Notes: generated by a model from the letters alone, not told the origin. A DNA stretch of 64,000 nt from Sphingobacteriia bacterium 28-36-52 (GCA_002281575.1 NCGN01000001.1:124001-188000), one strand, 5' to 3'. Counted from the stretch's first letter, positions 55,249-63,297 are shown. Numbers and translations: made by a program.

Positions 55249-55256
55249 CAAATTTA
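55249..55256 (-). promoter_or_regulatory. Candidate -7 box TAAATTTG, 4 bases before an ATG
   Basis: On the minus strand TAAATTTG is followed by CTAA and the ATG of the exported unknown gene. Same box and spacing as the gene at 3806-4324. Confidence 0.45.
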
Positions 55257-55313
55257 CATGGTACACCTGATAAAAAACAGTTAAGGTTTTGTTCAATACG
55301 GCTGCCTATTTGC

Positions 55314-55321
55314 TACCTTTG
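55314..55321 (+). promoter_or_regulatory. Promoter -7 box TACCTTTG of thrS
   Basis: Exact TAnnTTTG match with a TTTG at 55288-55291, 22 bases upstream, close to the consensus spacing. The ATG is 29 bases on. Confidence 0.6.
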
Positions 55322-55350
55322 TATTCAGAAATTAAAGATTGAAACAATTT

Positions 55351-57288
55351 ATGATTAGTATTAGTTTTCCGGATGGAGCAGTACGCCAGTTCGAACAAGG
55401 AGTGTCGGCAATGGATATTGCAAAATCAATTAGCGAAGGGTTGGCCAGAAAAGTGTTGGTGGCAAGTGTAAATAATAAAGTAGTAGATGCCAGCTTGCCT
55501 ATAACGGAAGACGCAACGGTTAAATTTTTGACTTGGGATGATGACGCCGGAAAAAATACTTTTTGGCACTCTTCTGCGCACTTAATGGCAGAAGCGGTTG
55601 AAACTATTTTTCCAGGGGTTAAGTTTTGGGTAGGGCCAGCTTTAGATAAAGGGTTTTACTATGATATAGATTTAGCTGATAAAAAAATTACAGAAGACGA
55701 TTTATTAACTATAGAGAAAAAGATGATTGAGTTGGCTAAAAAGAATAGCCAATATATAAGAGAGCAAAAAGCAAAAGCAGAGGCTATTGCCTACTTTACA
55801 GAAAAAGGAGATGAATATAAATTAGACTTATTGGCTAATTTAACAGACGGTGAAATCAGCTTTTATACACAAGGTCAATTCACCGATTTATGTAGAGGGC
55901 CACATATTCCACATACTGGATTCATTAAGTCTATTAAGTTAACCAGTATTGCTGGTGCTTATTGGAAGGGCGATGAAAAGAATAAAATGTTAACCAGAAT
56001 TTATGGTGTAACATTCCCTACACAAAAAGAGATGGATGAGTATTTGCTAATGTTAGAAGAGGCAAAAAAAAGAGACCATCGCAAACTAGGAAGAGAATTA
56101 AGTATTTTCACCATGGACGATGATGTGGGTCCAGGCTTGCCTTTATGGATGCCAAACGGAACGGTGATTATTGAAGAGTTAGAAAAATTAGCAAAAGAAA
56201 CAGAAGAAGCAGCTGGATATAAGCGTGTGGTAACGCCACATATAGCTAAGGAAAGCATGTATTTAACAAGTGGGCATTTGCCATATTATGCAGATAGTAT
56301 GTTTCCCCCTATGGAATTAGATGGAACCAAGTACTATTTAAAGGCAATGAACTGCCCGCATCACCATAAAATTTTTGGAGCTGAGCCAAAAAGTTATAAA
56401 GATTTACCATACCGAATTGCAGAGTATGGAACATGTTATAGATATGAGCAAAGCGGTGAGTTGTTTGGATTAATGCGCGTAAGATGTTTGCATATGAATG
56501 ATGCGCATATATATTGTAATAGGGAACAATTTGCGCAAGAGTTTAAGGCGGTGAACGAAATGTACCTTAAATATTTTGGCATATTTGGCATAGATAAATA
56601 TGTAATGAGATTGAGTTTGCACGATCCTGCTAAATTAGGCCAGAAATATGTGAATGAGCCTGAGCTGTGGAAGGAAACGGAAGATATGGTTCGCAAAGTA
56701 TTAATAGATACCAATACTCCATTTGTTGAAGTGCAAGACGAAGCTGCGTTTTATGGGCCAAAAATAGATGTGCAAATTTGGAGCACAATTGGAAAAGAAT
56801 TTACGTTGGCTACCAATCAAGTTGATTTCAACTCGGGAAGAAAATTCGAATTAGCCTACACCAATCAACACAACGAAGCAGAAATTCCATTGATTATTCA
56901 TAGAGCACCTTTGGGAACGCATGAAAGGTTTATTGGGTTTTTATTGGAACATTATGCAGGTAAGTTTCCGGTATGGTTGGCTCCGTTGCAGGCTAAAATT
57001 CTTCCTATTAGTGATAAGTTCATGGATTATGCACAGGAAGTATATAAGGCGCTGAGGAAAGCAGGTGTAAGGGTCGAAATAGATGACAGAAGCGAAAAAA
57101 TAGGTAAAAAAATCAGAGATACCGAATTGATGAAAGTCCCTTATATGTTGGTTATTGGAGAAAAAGAAATGAATGAAGGTCAGTTGGCAATTCGTAGGCA
57201 AGGTAAAGGCGATATGGGTACTGTTGCATTGAATTCATTTATTGAAACAATCAAAGGAGAAATCCTAGAACGTAAATCCGGCGATTAG
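55351..57288 (+). CDS. thrS: Threonine-tRNA ligase
   Basis: A 645-residue class II synthetase. The ATG at 55351 (MISISFPDG) is chosen over an earlier TTG. Order: TGS domain (about 1-60), the editing domain with HSSAHLMAEA (His pair at about 73/77), the catalytic core with NCPHHH (zinc site), CYRYEQSGE, RAPLGTHERF, and the C-terminal anticodon-binding domain. Charges tRNA-Thr and edits Ser-tRNA-Thr. First gene of the conserved thrS-infC-rpmI-rplT group. Confidence 0.97.
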   Translation: MISISFPDGAVRQFEQGVSAMDIAKSISEGLARKVLVASVNNKVVDASLPITEDATVKFLTWDDDAGKNTFWHSSAHLMAEAVETIFPGVKFWVGPALDKGFYYDIDLADKKITEDDLLTIEKKMIELAKKNSQYIREQKAKAEAIAYFTEKGDEYKLDLLANLTDGEISFYTQGQFTDLCRGPHIPHTGFIKSIKLTSIAGAYWKGDEKNKMLTRIYGVTFPTQKEMDEYLLMLEEAKKRDHRKLGRELSIFTMDDDVGPGLPLWMPNGTVIIEELEKLAKETEEAAGYKRVVTPHIAKESMYLTSGHLPYYADSMFPPMELDGTKYYLKAMNCPHHHKIFGAEPKSYKDLPYRIAEYGTCYRYEQSGELFGLMRVRCLHMNDAHIYCNREQFAQEFKAVNEMYLKYFGIFGIDKYVMRLSLHDPAKLGQKYVNEPELWKETEDMVRKVLIDTNTPFVEVQDEAAFYGPKIDVQIWSTIGKEFTLATNQVDFNSGRKFELAYTNQHNEAEIPLIIHRAPLGTHERFIGFLLEHYAGKFPVWLAPLQAKILPISDKFMDYAQEVYKALRKAGVRVEIDDRSEKIGKKIRDTELMKVPYMLVIGEKEMNEGQLAIRRQGKGDMGTVALNSFIETIKGEILERKSGD

Positions 57289-57337
57289 TAAGGAATATGG
57301 TATATCTTTATCAAAATTTTAAACCAAACAAGTTTTA

Positions 57338-57904
57338 ATGGCATTAGCACCAAGAGGAAGATTCAATCCCAGGTTCAACAGGCAACCAGAGCCTGAGCAT
57401 CGTATTAACGAAAGAATCCGCGCACTACAGATACGACTAGTAGGAGACAATGTTACAGTTGGAATTTATTCTACACAAGAAGCGCTTAAAATTGCACAGG
57501 AACAAGAATTGGACCTAGTGGAAATTTCTCCAACAGCAGATCCTCCTGTTTGTAAAATTATAGATTACAAGAAGTTCTTATACGAAAAGAAGAAAAAGGA
57601 GAAGGAAATGAAAGCCAACTCCAAGCAAAGCGAAATCAAAGAAATTCGATTCACGCCAAGCACTGATGACCATGATTTCAACTTCAAAGCAAAGCACGCA
57701 GAAGGCTTTTTGAAGGATGGGAATAAGGTTAAAGCTTATGTACAATTTAAAGGTAGAGCCATCATGTTCCAAGATCGAGGGCAATTATTGCTTTTGAAAT
57801 TTGCAGAAAGATTGGCAGAAGCTGGTACATTAGAAAGTATGCCCAAATTAGAGGGTAAGCGAATGTTTGCCATTTTTACCCCAAAAACAGGTAAAAAGAA
57901 GTAA
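57338..57904 (+). CDS. infC: Translation initiation factor IF-3
   Basis: A 188-residue protein with both IF-3 domains: N-terminal (about 20-90; INERIRALQIRLVGD, LVEISPTADPPVCKI) and C-terminal (about 100-185; KEIRFTPSTDDHDF, VKAYVQFKGR), linked by a Lys-rich helix. It binds the 30S subunit, prevents subunit joining and checks the start codon. Here translation starts at an ordinary ATG, not the AUU/AUC used for autoregulation in enterics. It lies 49 bases after thrS and ends 121 bases before rpmI. Confidence 0.96.
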   Translation: MALAPRGRFNPRFNRQPEPEHRINERIRALQIRLVGDNVTVGIYSTQEALKIAQEQELDLVEISPTADPPVCKIIDYKKFLYEKKKKEKEMKANSKQSEIKEIRFTPSTDDHDFNFKAKHAEGFLKDGNKVKAYVQFKGRAIMFQDRGQLLLLKFAERLAEAGTLESMPKLEGKRMFAIFTPKTGKKK

Positions 57905-57908
57905 ATAA

Positions 57909-57939
57909 TTGGACATTTCGCTCAGAATATGTACTTTTG
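57909..57939 (+). promoter_or_regulatory. Promoter of rpmI-rplT: TTG - 20 bases - TACTTTTG
   Basis: TTG at 57909-57911 and TACTTTTG at 57932-57939, 20 bases apart, match the Bacteroidota -33/-7 consensus. It would give rpmI-rplT its own start with a leader of about 80 bases that holds the hairpins noted below. Confidence 0.7.
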
Positions 57940-57973
57940 CAATCCAAAATTTTCCCGTAAGGCCCAAACAAGT

Positions 57974-58004
57974 TTCCACCCTGTGGTGGAACGCCAGCAG
58001 GGTG
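57974..58004 (+). promoter_or_regulatory. Candidate rpmI-rplT mRNA leader with two alternative hairpins
   Basis: TTCCACC (57974-57980) pairs with GGTGGAA (57985-57991) as a seven-base stem with loop CTGT. Alternatively CACCCTG (57977-57983) pairs with CAGGGTG (57998-58004). The left arms overlap, so the two cannot form together. Such switching structures upstream of rpmI suggest L20 autoregulation as known in other phyla; no homology to known L20 leaders was tested. Confidence 0.5.
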
Positions 58005-58025
58005 TAATCTTTATTAGATTATTAT

Positions 58026-58226
58026 ATGCCAAAAGTTAAAACAAACTCCAGCGCTAAAAAGCGTTTTAAAGTGACCGGTACCGGAGAAATCAGTTTCCAA
58101 AAAGCGTTCAAGCGTCACATCCTAACCAAGAAATCTAAGAAGCGTAAACGTGCTTTAAGACAAAAAGGTATTGTTGGTTCTACCAATAAGGATTTCGTTT
58201 TACGTTTATTACGCTTGAAAGGCTAA
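58026..58226 (+). CDS. rpmI: 50S ribosomal protein L35
   Basis: A 66-residue basic protein: [20 protein letters not shown] and [15 protein letters not shown] are the L35 signature. Binds 23S rRNA late in 50S assembly. First gene of rpmI-rplT, 60 bases before rplT. Confidence 0.97.
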   Translation: MPKVKTNSSAKKRFKVTGTGEISFQKAFKRHILTKKSKKRKRALRQKGIVGSTNKDFVLRLLRLKG

Positions 58227-58286
58227 TTAGCCCGCTAAAAAAACAGATTATTAACCGTTAGCTCCGCTAACTTCAAAACATTTACT

Positions 58287-58631
58287 ATGCCACGTTCAAA
58301 AAATGCAGTTGCATCTAGAGCAAGGAGAAAGAAAATTCTTGACCAAGCCAAAGGTTATTACGGTAAACGTAAAAACGTTTATACCGTTGCCAAAAATATT
58401 GTAGAAAAAGGTCTTACTTATAGCTATGTAGGTCGCAAACTAAAGAAGCGTGAATATCGCCAACTTTGGATTGCTCGTATTAACGCAGCAGTAAGAGAAG
58501 AGGGAATGACTTACAGCCAATTTATTAATAAGTTAAGCGTTAAAGGCATCGACTTAAACCGTAAAGTATTGGCCGATTTAGCTATGAACGAACCAGCTTC
58601 TTTTAAAGCGTTGGTTGTATCTGTTAAATAA
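58287..58631 (+). CDS. rplT: 50S ribosomal protein L20
   Basis: A 114-residue basic protein, with [31 protein letters not shown] and [14 protein letters not shown] in family order. L20 organises 23S rRNA domain II and, in other bacteria, represses its own rpmI-rplT operon by binding the leader; a leader with alternative hairpins is present here upstream of rpmI. A strong terminator follows. Confidence 0.97.
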   Translation: MPRSKNAVASRARRKKILDQAKGYYGKRKNVYTVAKNIVEKGLTYSYVGRKLKKREYRQLWIARINAAVREEGMTYSQFINKLSVKGIDLNRKVLADLAMNEPASFKALVVSVK

Positions 58632-58654
58632 ATTGACCTGTTACAACATATTTA

Positions 58655-58685
58655 GCCGGCTGCTTTTAGCAACCGGCTTTTTTTA
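58655..58685 (+). terminator. Intrinsic terminator after rplT
   Basis: AGCCGG(C)TGC / GCA(A)CCGGCT stem with a single C-A mismatch and a short T-rich loop, followed by seven Ts. It closes the rpmI-rplT unit. Confidence 0.88.
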
Positions 58686-58745
58686 TTTTCATAATCCATT
58701 ACAAGGACTATTTTTACATTCTAATTTTAAAAGGAAACTTCCCTG

Positions 58746-60179
58746 ATGAATAATACCTACACCTCTCTGGTGAACCAGACTTTCCACTTTCCACAAGAAG
58801 GTTTTGATGTAAGCGATGCAGGATACTTAGAATTCAATGGTGTTGATATCAAAAAAATGATAGACAAACACGGAACACCATTGAAATTAACGTATCTGCC
58901 TAAAATTGGAATGCAAATTAATAAGGCAAAAAATATGTTTGCCAATGCATTCAAAAAACACAAATACGAGGGGGAGTATTTTTATTGTTATTGTACAAAG
59001 AGTTCCCATTTTTCATTTATTGTTGAAGAGGCGTTGAAGCATAATATTCATTTAGAAACTTCATATGCGTACGATATTGAAATTGTAAATAGATTGTATC
59101 AACGTAGAAAAATCAATAAAGATACTTTTATCATTTGCAATGGATATAAGCAAAAACAATACACATCAAGAATTGCCAAGCTTATTAATTCGGGTTTTAA
59201 AAATGTAGTGCCCATTCTAGATAATAAAGAGGAACTGCAAGCATATAAAAGAAGCGTAAGGTCTGCAACACCATTTTCTGTAGGAATTAGAGTTGCCGCG
59301 GAAGAAGAACCCAATTTTCCATTCTACACTTCTAGACTAGGTATTCGTGCAAAAGATATCTTAGAATTTTATGTAGATGAAATTGAAGGTTATGAAGATA
59401 AGTTTCAGTTAAAAATGCTGCATATCTTCTTAAATAAAGGAATTAAAGATGATATCTATTATTGGAGTGAGTTAAACAAAATCATCAACCTTTATTGCCA
59501 GTTAAAAAAAATCTGTCCTGAGTTAGATTCAATTAACATTGGTGGTGGATTCCCCATTAAACATTCTTTAGGTTTTGAGTACGATTACCAATTTATGATT
59601 AATGAAATTGTTGGGAACATTAAGAAAGCTTGTAAGAAGGCGAAAGTACCAATGCCCAATATTTATACTGAATTCGGAAGCTTTACAGTAGGAGAGAGTA
59701 TGGCACATATATATAGTGTTATTGGGGAGAAAATTCAGAATGATAGAGAGTGTTGGTATATGATTGATTCATCTTTTATTACTACTTTACCTGATACCTG
59801 GGGTATTGGAGAAAAGTTTTTGATGCTTCCAGTTAATAAATGGGACAATGAATACCAGCGGGTGGTATTAGGAGGTATAACTTGTGATAGCCATGACTAT
59901 TACGATTCAGAAGAACATATTAATGAAGTGTTCTTGCCAAAGCTTACTACAATAGATAAAAAAGAAGTCGAATCAAATAAAGAGCCTTTATATGTTGGGT
60001 TCTTTCATACAGGTGCCTATCAAGATCAAATAAGTGGATACGGTGGAATTAAACACTGTTTGATTCCTTCGCCAAAGCATGTCATTGTAGAAATGGACAA
60101 AAATGGGAAAATGATTGATTGGGTTTATGCAAAGGAACAAACCGCGCAAAGCATGTTGAAAATTTTAGGATACTTATAG
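58746..60179 (+). CDS. Arginine-decarboxylase-like fold III PLP enzyme
   Basis: A 477-residue cytoplasmic enzyme with an alanine-racemase-like barrel. The PLP lysine is K85 in CYCTKSSHF. Phosphate-binding GGGFPIK lies near residue 260, and the partner-subunit Cys and Asp appear in ITCDSHDYY, with TGAYQDQISGYGG following. Members in Bacteroidota carry the name arginine decarboxylase (SpeA-like) and make agmatine for polyamine synthesis. It is clearly shorter than the about 658-residue E. coli SpeA, lacking the extra domains, so substrate could also be another diamino acid. No agmatinase or deiminase gene is adjacent. Confidence 0.75.
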   Translation: MNNTYTSLVNQTFHFPQEGFDVSDAGYLEFNGVDIKKMIDKHGTPLKLTYLPKIGMQINKAKNMFANAFKKHKYEGEYFYCYCTKSSHFSFIVEEALKHNIHLETSYAYDIEIVNRLYQRRKINKDTFIICNGYKQKQYTSRIAKLINSGFKNVVPILDNKEELQAYKRSVRSATPFSVGIRVAAEEEPNFPFYTSRLGIRAKDILEFYVDEIEGYEDKFQLKMLHIFLNKGIKDDIYYWSELNKIINLYCQLKKICPELDSINIGGGFPIKHSLGFEYDYQFMINEIVGNIKKACKKAKVPMPNIYTEFGSFTVGESMAHIYSVIGEKIQNDRECWYMIDSSFITTLPDTWGIGEKFLMLPVNKWDNEYQRVVLGGITCDSHDYYDSEEHINEVFLPKLTTIDKKEVESNKEPLYVGFFHTGAYQDQISGYGGIKHCLIPSPKHVIVEMDKNGKMIDWVYAKEQTAQSMLKILGYL

Positions 60180-60205
60180 ATTCTCTGATCATACAATAAA
60201 AAACT

Positions 60206-60664
60206 ATGAAAAAATTGTTGTTATTCTTTGTTTTAATGAATGCTTGTGTAATTAATGGGCAAGCACAATCTGCAGAGGATTCTGTAAAAGCAACTGTTCG
60301 TAAAATGTTTTTTGCAATGATAGAGGCGGATGGATCAATGTTACAAGATTGCTTTACAGAGAATGCCATTATGCAAACTATTACAACAAATAAAGAGGGA
60401 AAGCTAATTGTACGCACAGATTCAGTTGCAGCTTTTGTTCGTCAGGTATCCAATATGCCTAAAGGGTTGGCAGACGAAAGGATTATTTTTGATGTTGTAA
60501 AAGTAGATGGCCCGTTGGCAACTGTTTGGACTCCTTATCAGTTCTATAGACGATCCGATTTTAGTCATTGTGGAGTAAACTCATTTCAATTGGTAAGGAA
60601 CAACGATAAATGGAGAATTCAATATATTATTGATACCAGAAGAAAAACCGGTTGCGCACAATAA
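60206..60664 (+). CDS. Exported NTF2-like (SnoaL-type) protein
   Basis: A 152-residue exported protein (signal peptide about 1-20, ending GQAQ). The remaining 130 residues follow the NTF2-like cone: a long helix with VKATVRKMFFAMIEADGSML, DCFTENAIMQTI, and strands ending VNSFQLVRNNDKWRIQYII. Many such proteins are lumazine- or steroid-isomerase-like or non-catalytic binding folds; no catalytic residues can be assigned. 26 bases after the decarboxylase stop and in the same direction. Confidence 0.82.
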   Translation: MKKLLLFFVLMNACVINGQAQSAEDSVKATVRKMFFAMIEADGSMLQDCFTENAIMQTITTNKEGKLIVRTDSVAAFVRQVSNMPKGLADERIIFDVVKVDGPLATVWTPYQFYRRSDFSHCGVNSFQLVRNNDKWRIQYIIDTRRKTGCAQ

Positions 60665-60675
60665 TATTAGCTGCA

Positions 60676-61311
60676 TTAATCTTCTTTTAATTCAGCTAAT
60701 AATAACTTAAGTTGGTCAATGTATTTGCCGTAAAGTTTTCTGATATACCATTTTGTTAAGAATATAAGACCAAAAATCATCGCAATACTATACCCTACAA
60801 TAAACCCAATATAAAGACTTTTAGTAACTTTTAGTTTGTCAATTAAATTGTCTAAAACTGCAATAGGTTCTTTTTCATTGTATCCCAAAAATAGGGCAAC
60901 TAAAAAACAGATTGGTAACAATGCCATATTGAACTGAAAATACCTTCGAGTAAAATCTTCAAGCATTTTTATTAACTGATAAAGATTCTCTTTTATTGGT
61001 AAAACCGATTGATCAAATTCGTTGATTTTTCTTAATAAGTAGAAAAAGATTAGTGTAAATGGAATGAATATTATTCCAAATAAGCTAAAGTAAATTTTTA
61101 AGGAAGATTGGGAGCTAAATAAGGCAATCCCTAAAAATAATGGGACTACCAAGGCACAACAAGCTATTTCAAACCAAAGACTTTTTTTAATTTTACTAAT
61201 TACTGAACTTGCTTGCCCTTTAAGCAGTAGTGTAAAATTATTTTCGGTCATCTTTGGACTCCCTTCCATTAATTTCTGGTTAATCAATCCTTTTAAATCA
61301 TCTAATTCCAT
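60676..61311 (-). CDS. Four-helix membrane protein, probable anti-sigma partner of the adjacent sigma factor
   Basis: A 211-residue protein starting at ATG 61311, ten bases after the sigma-factor stop (an upstream TTG inside that gene is rejected). Residues 1-45 are a charged cytoplasmic segment (LDDLKGLINQKL). Four membrane helices follow at about 55-75, 80-100, 125-145 and 170-190. No FecR or zinc-finger anti-sigma motif is seen. The tight pairing with an ECF sigma gene is the only ground for the anti-sigma call, so it is inference. Alternatively it is a membrane sensor or an unrelated cotranscribed protein. Confidence 0.6.
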   Translation of the reverse strand: MELDDLKGLINQKLMEGSPKMTENNFTLLLKGQASSVISKIKKSLWFEIACCALVVPLFLGIALFSSQSSLKIYFSLFGIIFIPFTLIFFYLLRKINEFDQSVLPIKENLYQLIKMLEDFTRRYFQFNMALLPICFLVALFLGYNEKEPIAVLDNLIDKLKVTKSLYIGFIVGYSIAMIFGLIFLTKWYIRKLYGKYIDQLKLLLAELKED

Positions 61312-61321
61312 AGTTATTGAT

Positions 61322-61825
61322 TTAGATCCTTTCAAAGTTTTTTAATGTAGCTTCTCTAAGCTTTACTTTAATCCGATTCATTTTTACAGCTATATTATTT
61401 GCTGTTATACCTATTATTTCACTTATTTCTGCATAACTGTAGTCTTCCAAATAAAGCATTACGATGGCTTTATCAATTTTAGATAAATCTGCAATGGCTT
61501 TATACATTGCTTTAGTTTTATCTTCAATAGGATCTCGATCCAATTGATGTGCTAAATCGGGTATTTCAGAAACAGTGGCAATAAAAGCATTCTTTTTATC
61601 CTTTCTAAAGAAAGTGATAGCGGTGTTTAAAGCTACACGATACAGCCAGGTTGAAAATTTTGCATCTCCTCTGAATTGGCTATAAGCTTTCCAAGCTTGT
61701 AAAGTGATTTCCTGAAAAAGATCTTCCTTATCTTCTTGCCAATTCAAATACAGGTTACATACTTTATGTACGATTTTCTGATTTTGATTCAGCAGTTGAA
61801 TAAACTCTTTTTCTGAATAGTCCAT
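61322..61825 (-). CDS. ECF-type RNA polymerase sigma factor
   Basis: A 167-residue sigma-70-family factor. Region 2 (about 20-85) has DLFQEITLQAWKAY and FSTWLYRVALNTAI. Region 4 (about 110-160) has MLYLEDYSYAEISEI and the helix-turn-helix ITANNIAVKMNRIK. No region 3 or extra domain, so it is an ECF sigma directing RNA polymerase to a specific regulon. Downstream on the same strand is a membrane protein likely to control it. The upstream 95 bases are shared with the divergent DUF2892 gene and show no strong consensus box. Confidence 0.9.
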   Translation of the reverse strand: MDYSEKEFIQLLNQNQKIVHKVCNLYLNWQEDKEDLFQEITLQAWKAYSQFRGDAKFSTWLYRVALNTAITFFRKDKKNAFIATVSEIPDLAHQLDRDPIEDKTKAMYKAIADLSKIDKAIVMLYLEDYSYAEISEIIGITANNIAVKMNRIKVKLREATLKNFERI

Positions 61826-61920
61826 TAATATACTATAAGTAGTTGTTCAAGCTAAAATATTACAAGGGTAGTTTATTTATTACATTTTAAGTATATTTAA
61901 GTACATCAAATCATATAAAA

Positions 61921-62127
61921 ATGAAAAAGAACATGGGTGCTGTAGACAAAGTTATTAGAGTAGTCATAGCTGCAGTTATTGCTGGTTTATATTATACCGG
62001 CACTATTTCTGGAACATTGGGAATTGTATTACTCGTATTTGCTGGAGTATTTGTATTAACTAGTCTGGTAAGTTTTTGCCCACTTTACACGTTATTTGGC
62101 ATTTCTACCTGTCCGAATAAGCAGTAA
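61921..62127 (+). CDS. DUF2892 (YgaP-like) small membrane protein
   Basis: A 68-residue protein of the DUF2892 type: MKKNMGAVDKVIRVVIAA, a hydrophobic pair of helices, and LVSFCPLYTLFGISTC near the C-terminus. In YgaP this module anchors a rhodanese domain in the membrane; here it is alone, with two cysteines. Function unknown. Divergent from the sigma gene, followed by a bidirectional terminator. Confidence 0.85.
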   Translation: MKKNMGAVDKVIRVVIAAVIAGLYYTGTISGTLGIVLLVFAGVFVLTSLVSFCPLYTLFGISTCPNKQ

Positions 62128-62163
62128 AAATTTACTCGTTCAAATGTATTAATCAACATAATA

Positions 62164-62201
62164 AATAAAGAGCGCCCCGAAATTAAAGGGCGCTCTTTAT
62201 T
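62164..62201. terminator. Bidirectional intrinsic terminator between DUF2892 and Hsp20 genes
   Basis: Perfect 14-base inverted repeat AATAAAGAGCGCCC / GGGCGCTCTTTATT with a ten-base loop. The AT-rich arm ends give T-rich tails on both strands, fitting convergent flanking genes. Confidence 0.85.
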
Positions 62202-62251
62202 CTTAGTTTTCATAGAAAAAGTACATACTTAAATTGCCTTTAGTATTGTAA

Positions 62252-62671
62252 CTAATTAATTGCAATTTGTTTAGGAGCGTTTTTTACCTCTTCTTTTTTA
62301 GGTAATAATAATTTTAATACCCCGTTTTCATATCTTGCCTGAATACCATCTGCATTAATGTTTTCATCAATAGAGAAACTTCTTTTAAAAGATTTGTAAG
62401 TGAATTCTTTTCTAATCGTTTTATAAGCTTTCTCTTCAGTTGATTCTTTCTTTTCATAAGTAATTGTCAATAATCCTTTGTCTACATTAATAGCAAAATC
62501 TTCTTTGTTTCTGCCTGGAGCATTCAATTCTAAATGAAATGAATCAGCAGTTTCATGAATATTTACTGCTGCTGTTGGATACCCGCTAGGAATGCTGCTT
62601 CCAAAGTTGGCTGGAAAAACATTGAATAATTCATCGAATACGCTGGTGTTGTTTTGTTTTAAGATTGACAT
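62252..62671 (-). CDS. Small heat-shock protein (Hsp20/alpha-crystallin)
   Basis: A 139-residue chaperone. The start MSILKQNN at 62671 is preferred; an ATG 84 bases upstream would add a segment unlike the family. The alpha-crystallin domain runs from about 35 to 125: VNIHETADSFHLELNAPG, KGLLTITYEKK, and ARYENGVLKLLLPKKE with the conserved G-x-L. The C-terminal QIAIN is the I-x-I/V motif that binds neighbouring dimers. It holds unfolding proteins. A nearby ECF sigma factor could control it, but no shared box was found. Confidence 0.93.
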   Translation of the reverse strand: MSILKQNNTSVFDELFNVFPANFGSSIPSGYPTAAVNIHETADSFHLELNAPGRNKEDFAINVDKGLLTITYEKKESTEEKAYKTIRKEFTYKSFKRSFSIDENINADGIQARYENGVLKLLLPKKEEVKNAPKQIAIN

Positions 62672-62832
62672 AATTTTAAATTTATTGGTTTTTTGATTGT
62701 TTTCTATTGTTTGTACAAATGGTATTCCATTCAAAAAAAGCAACATTTTTGGCAATTAAATGCGCAATAAAACAGACACAATGGCTGTTAAAAATTAAAA
62801 TAGCGTCATTATGGCATTTTTATGAATCAAGA

Positions 62833-62863
62833 TTGGAGAATATTGTCCAATGTTGTAACTTTG
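62833..62863 (+). promoter_or_regulatory. Promoter of the bacilliredoxin gene: TTG - 20 bases - TAACTTTG
   Basis: TTG at 62833-62835 and TAACTTTG at 62856-62863, 20 bases apart, fit the Bacteroidota -33/-7 pattern, 17 bases before the ATG. Confidence 0.7.
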
Positions 62864-62880
62864 TAAGCTAAATTAGAATT

Positions 62881-63297
62881 ATGTATCCAGCAGAAATTGT
62901 GCTGCCTATGAAGGCAGAATTAACAGATGAAGGGTTTGGAGAGTTACTAACTGCTGCTGAAGTAGACAATACGCTTAAGCAAGAAGGAACTACTTTGGTA
63001 GTAATAAATTCAGTTTGCGGTTGTGCTGCAGGTGCATGCAGGCCCGGTGTTTTGATGGCAGTTCAAAATGCCGGAAAAAGACCAGATAGATTAATGACCA
63101 GCTTTGCAGGATTTGATGTAGAAGCGGTAAATAAAATTCGCGAACACTTATTGCCAAATCCACCTTCATCACCAGCTATTGCTTTGTTTAAAGACGGTGA
63201 ATTGGTTACTATGGTAGAAAGACACCAGATTGAAGGAAGACCAGCACAAGCTATTGCGCAACATTTAATTGCTGCTTTTAATGAGCATTGTAATTAA
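62881..63297 (+). CDS. BrxA/BrxB-type bacilliredoxin (YphP/YqiW family)
   Basis: A 138-residue thioredoxin-like protein with the CGC motif C46-G-C48 in NSVCGCAAGACRPGV, as in Bacillus BrxA/BrxB, which remove bacillithiol from oxidised proteins. A further cysteine, C53, lies in GACRPG where I recall Bacillus having NARP. Whether this organism makes bacillithiol cannot be told from the window; no bsh genes are present. Bacteroidota do carry this family widely. A terminator follows. Confidence 0.88.
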   Translation: MYPAEIVLPMKAELTDEGFGELLTAAEVDNTLKQEGTTLVVINSVCGCAAGACRPGVLMAVQNAGKRPDRLMTSFAGFDVEAVNKIREHLLPNPPSSPAIALFKDGELVTMVERHQIEGRPAQAIAQHLIAAFNEHCN

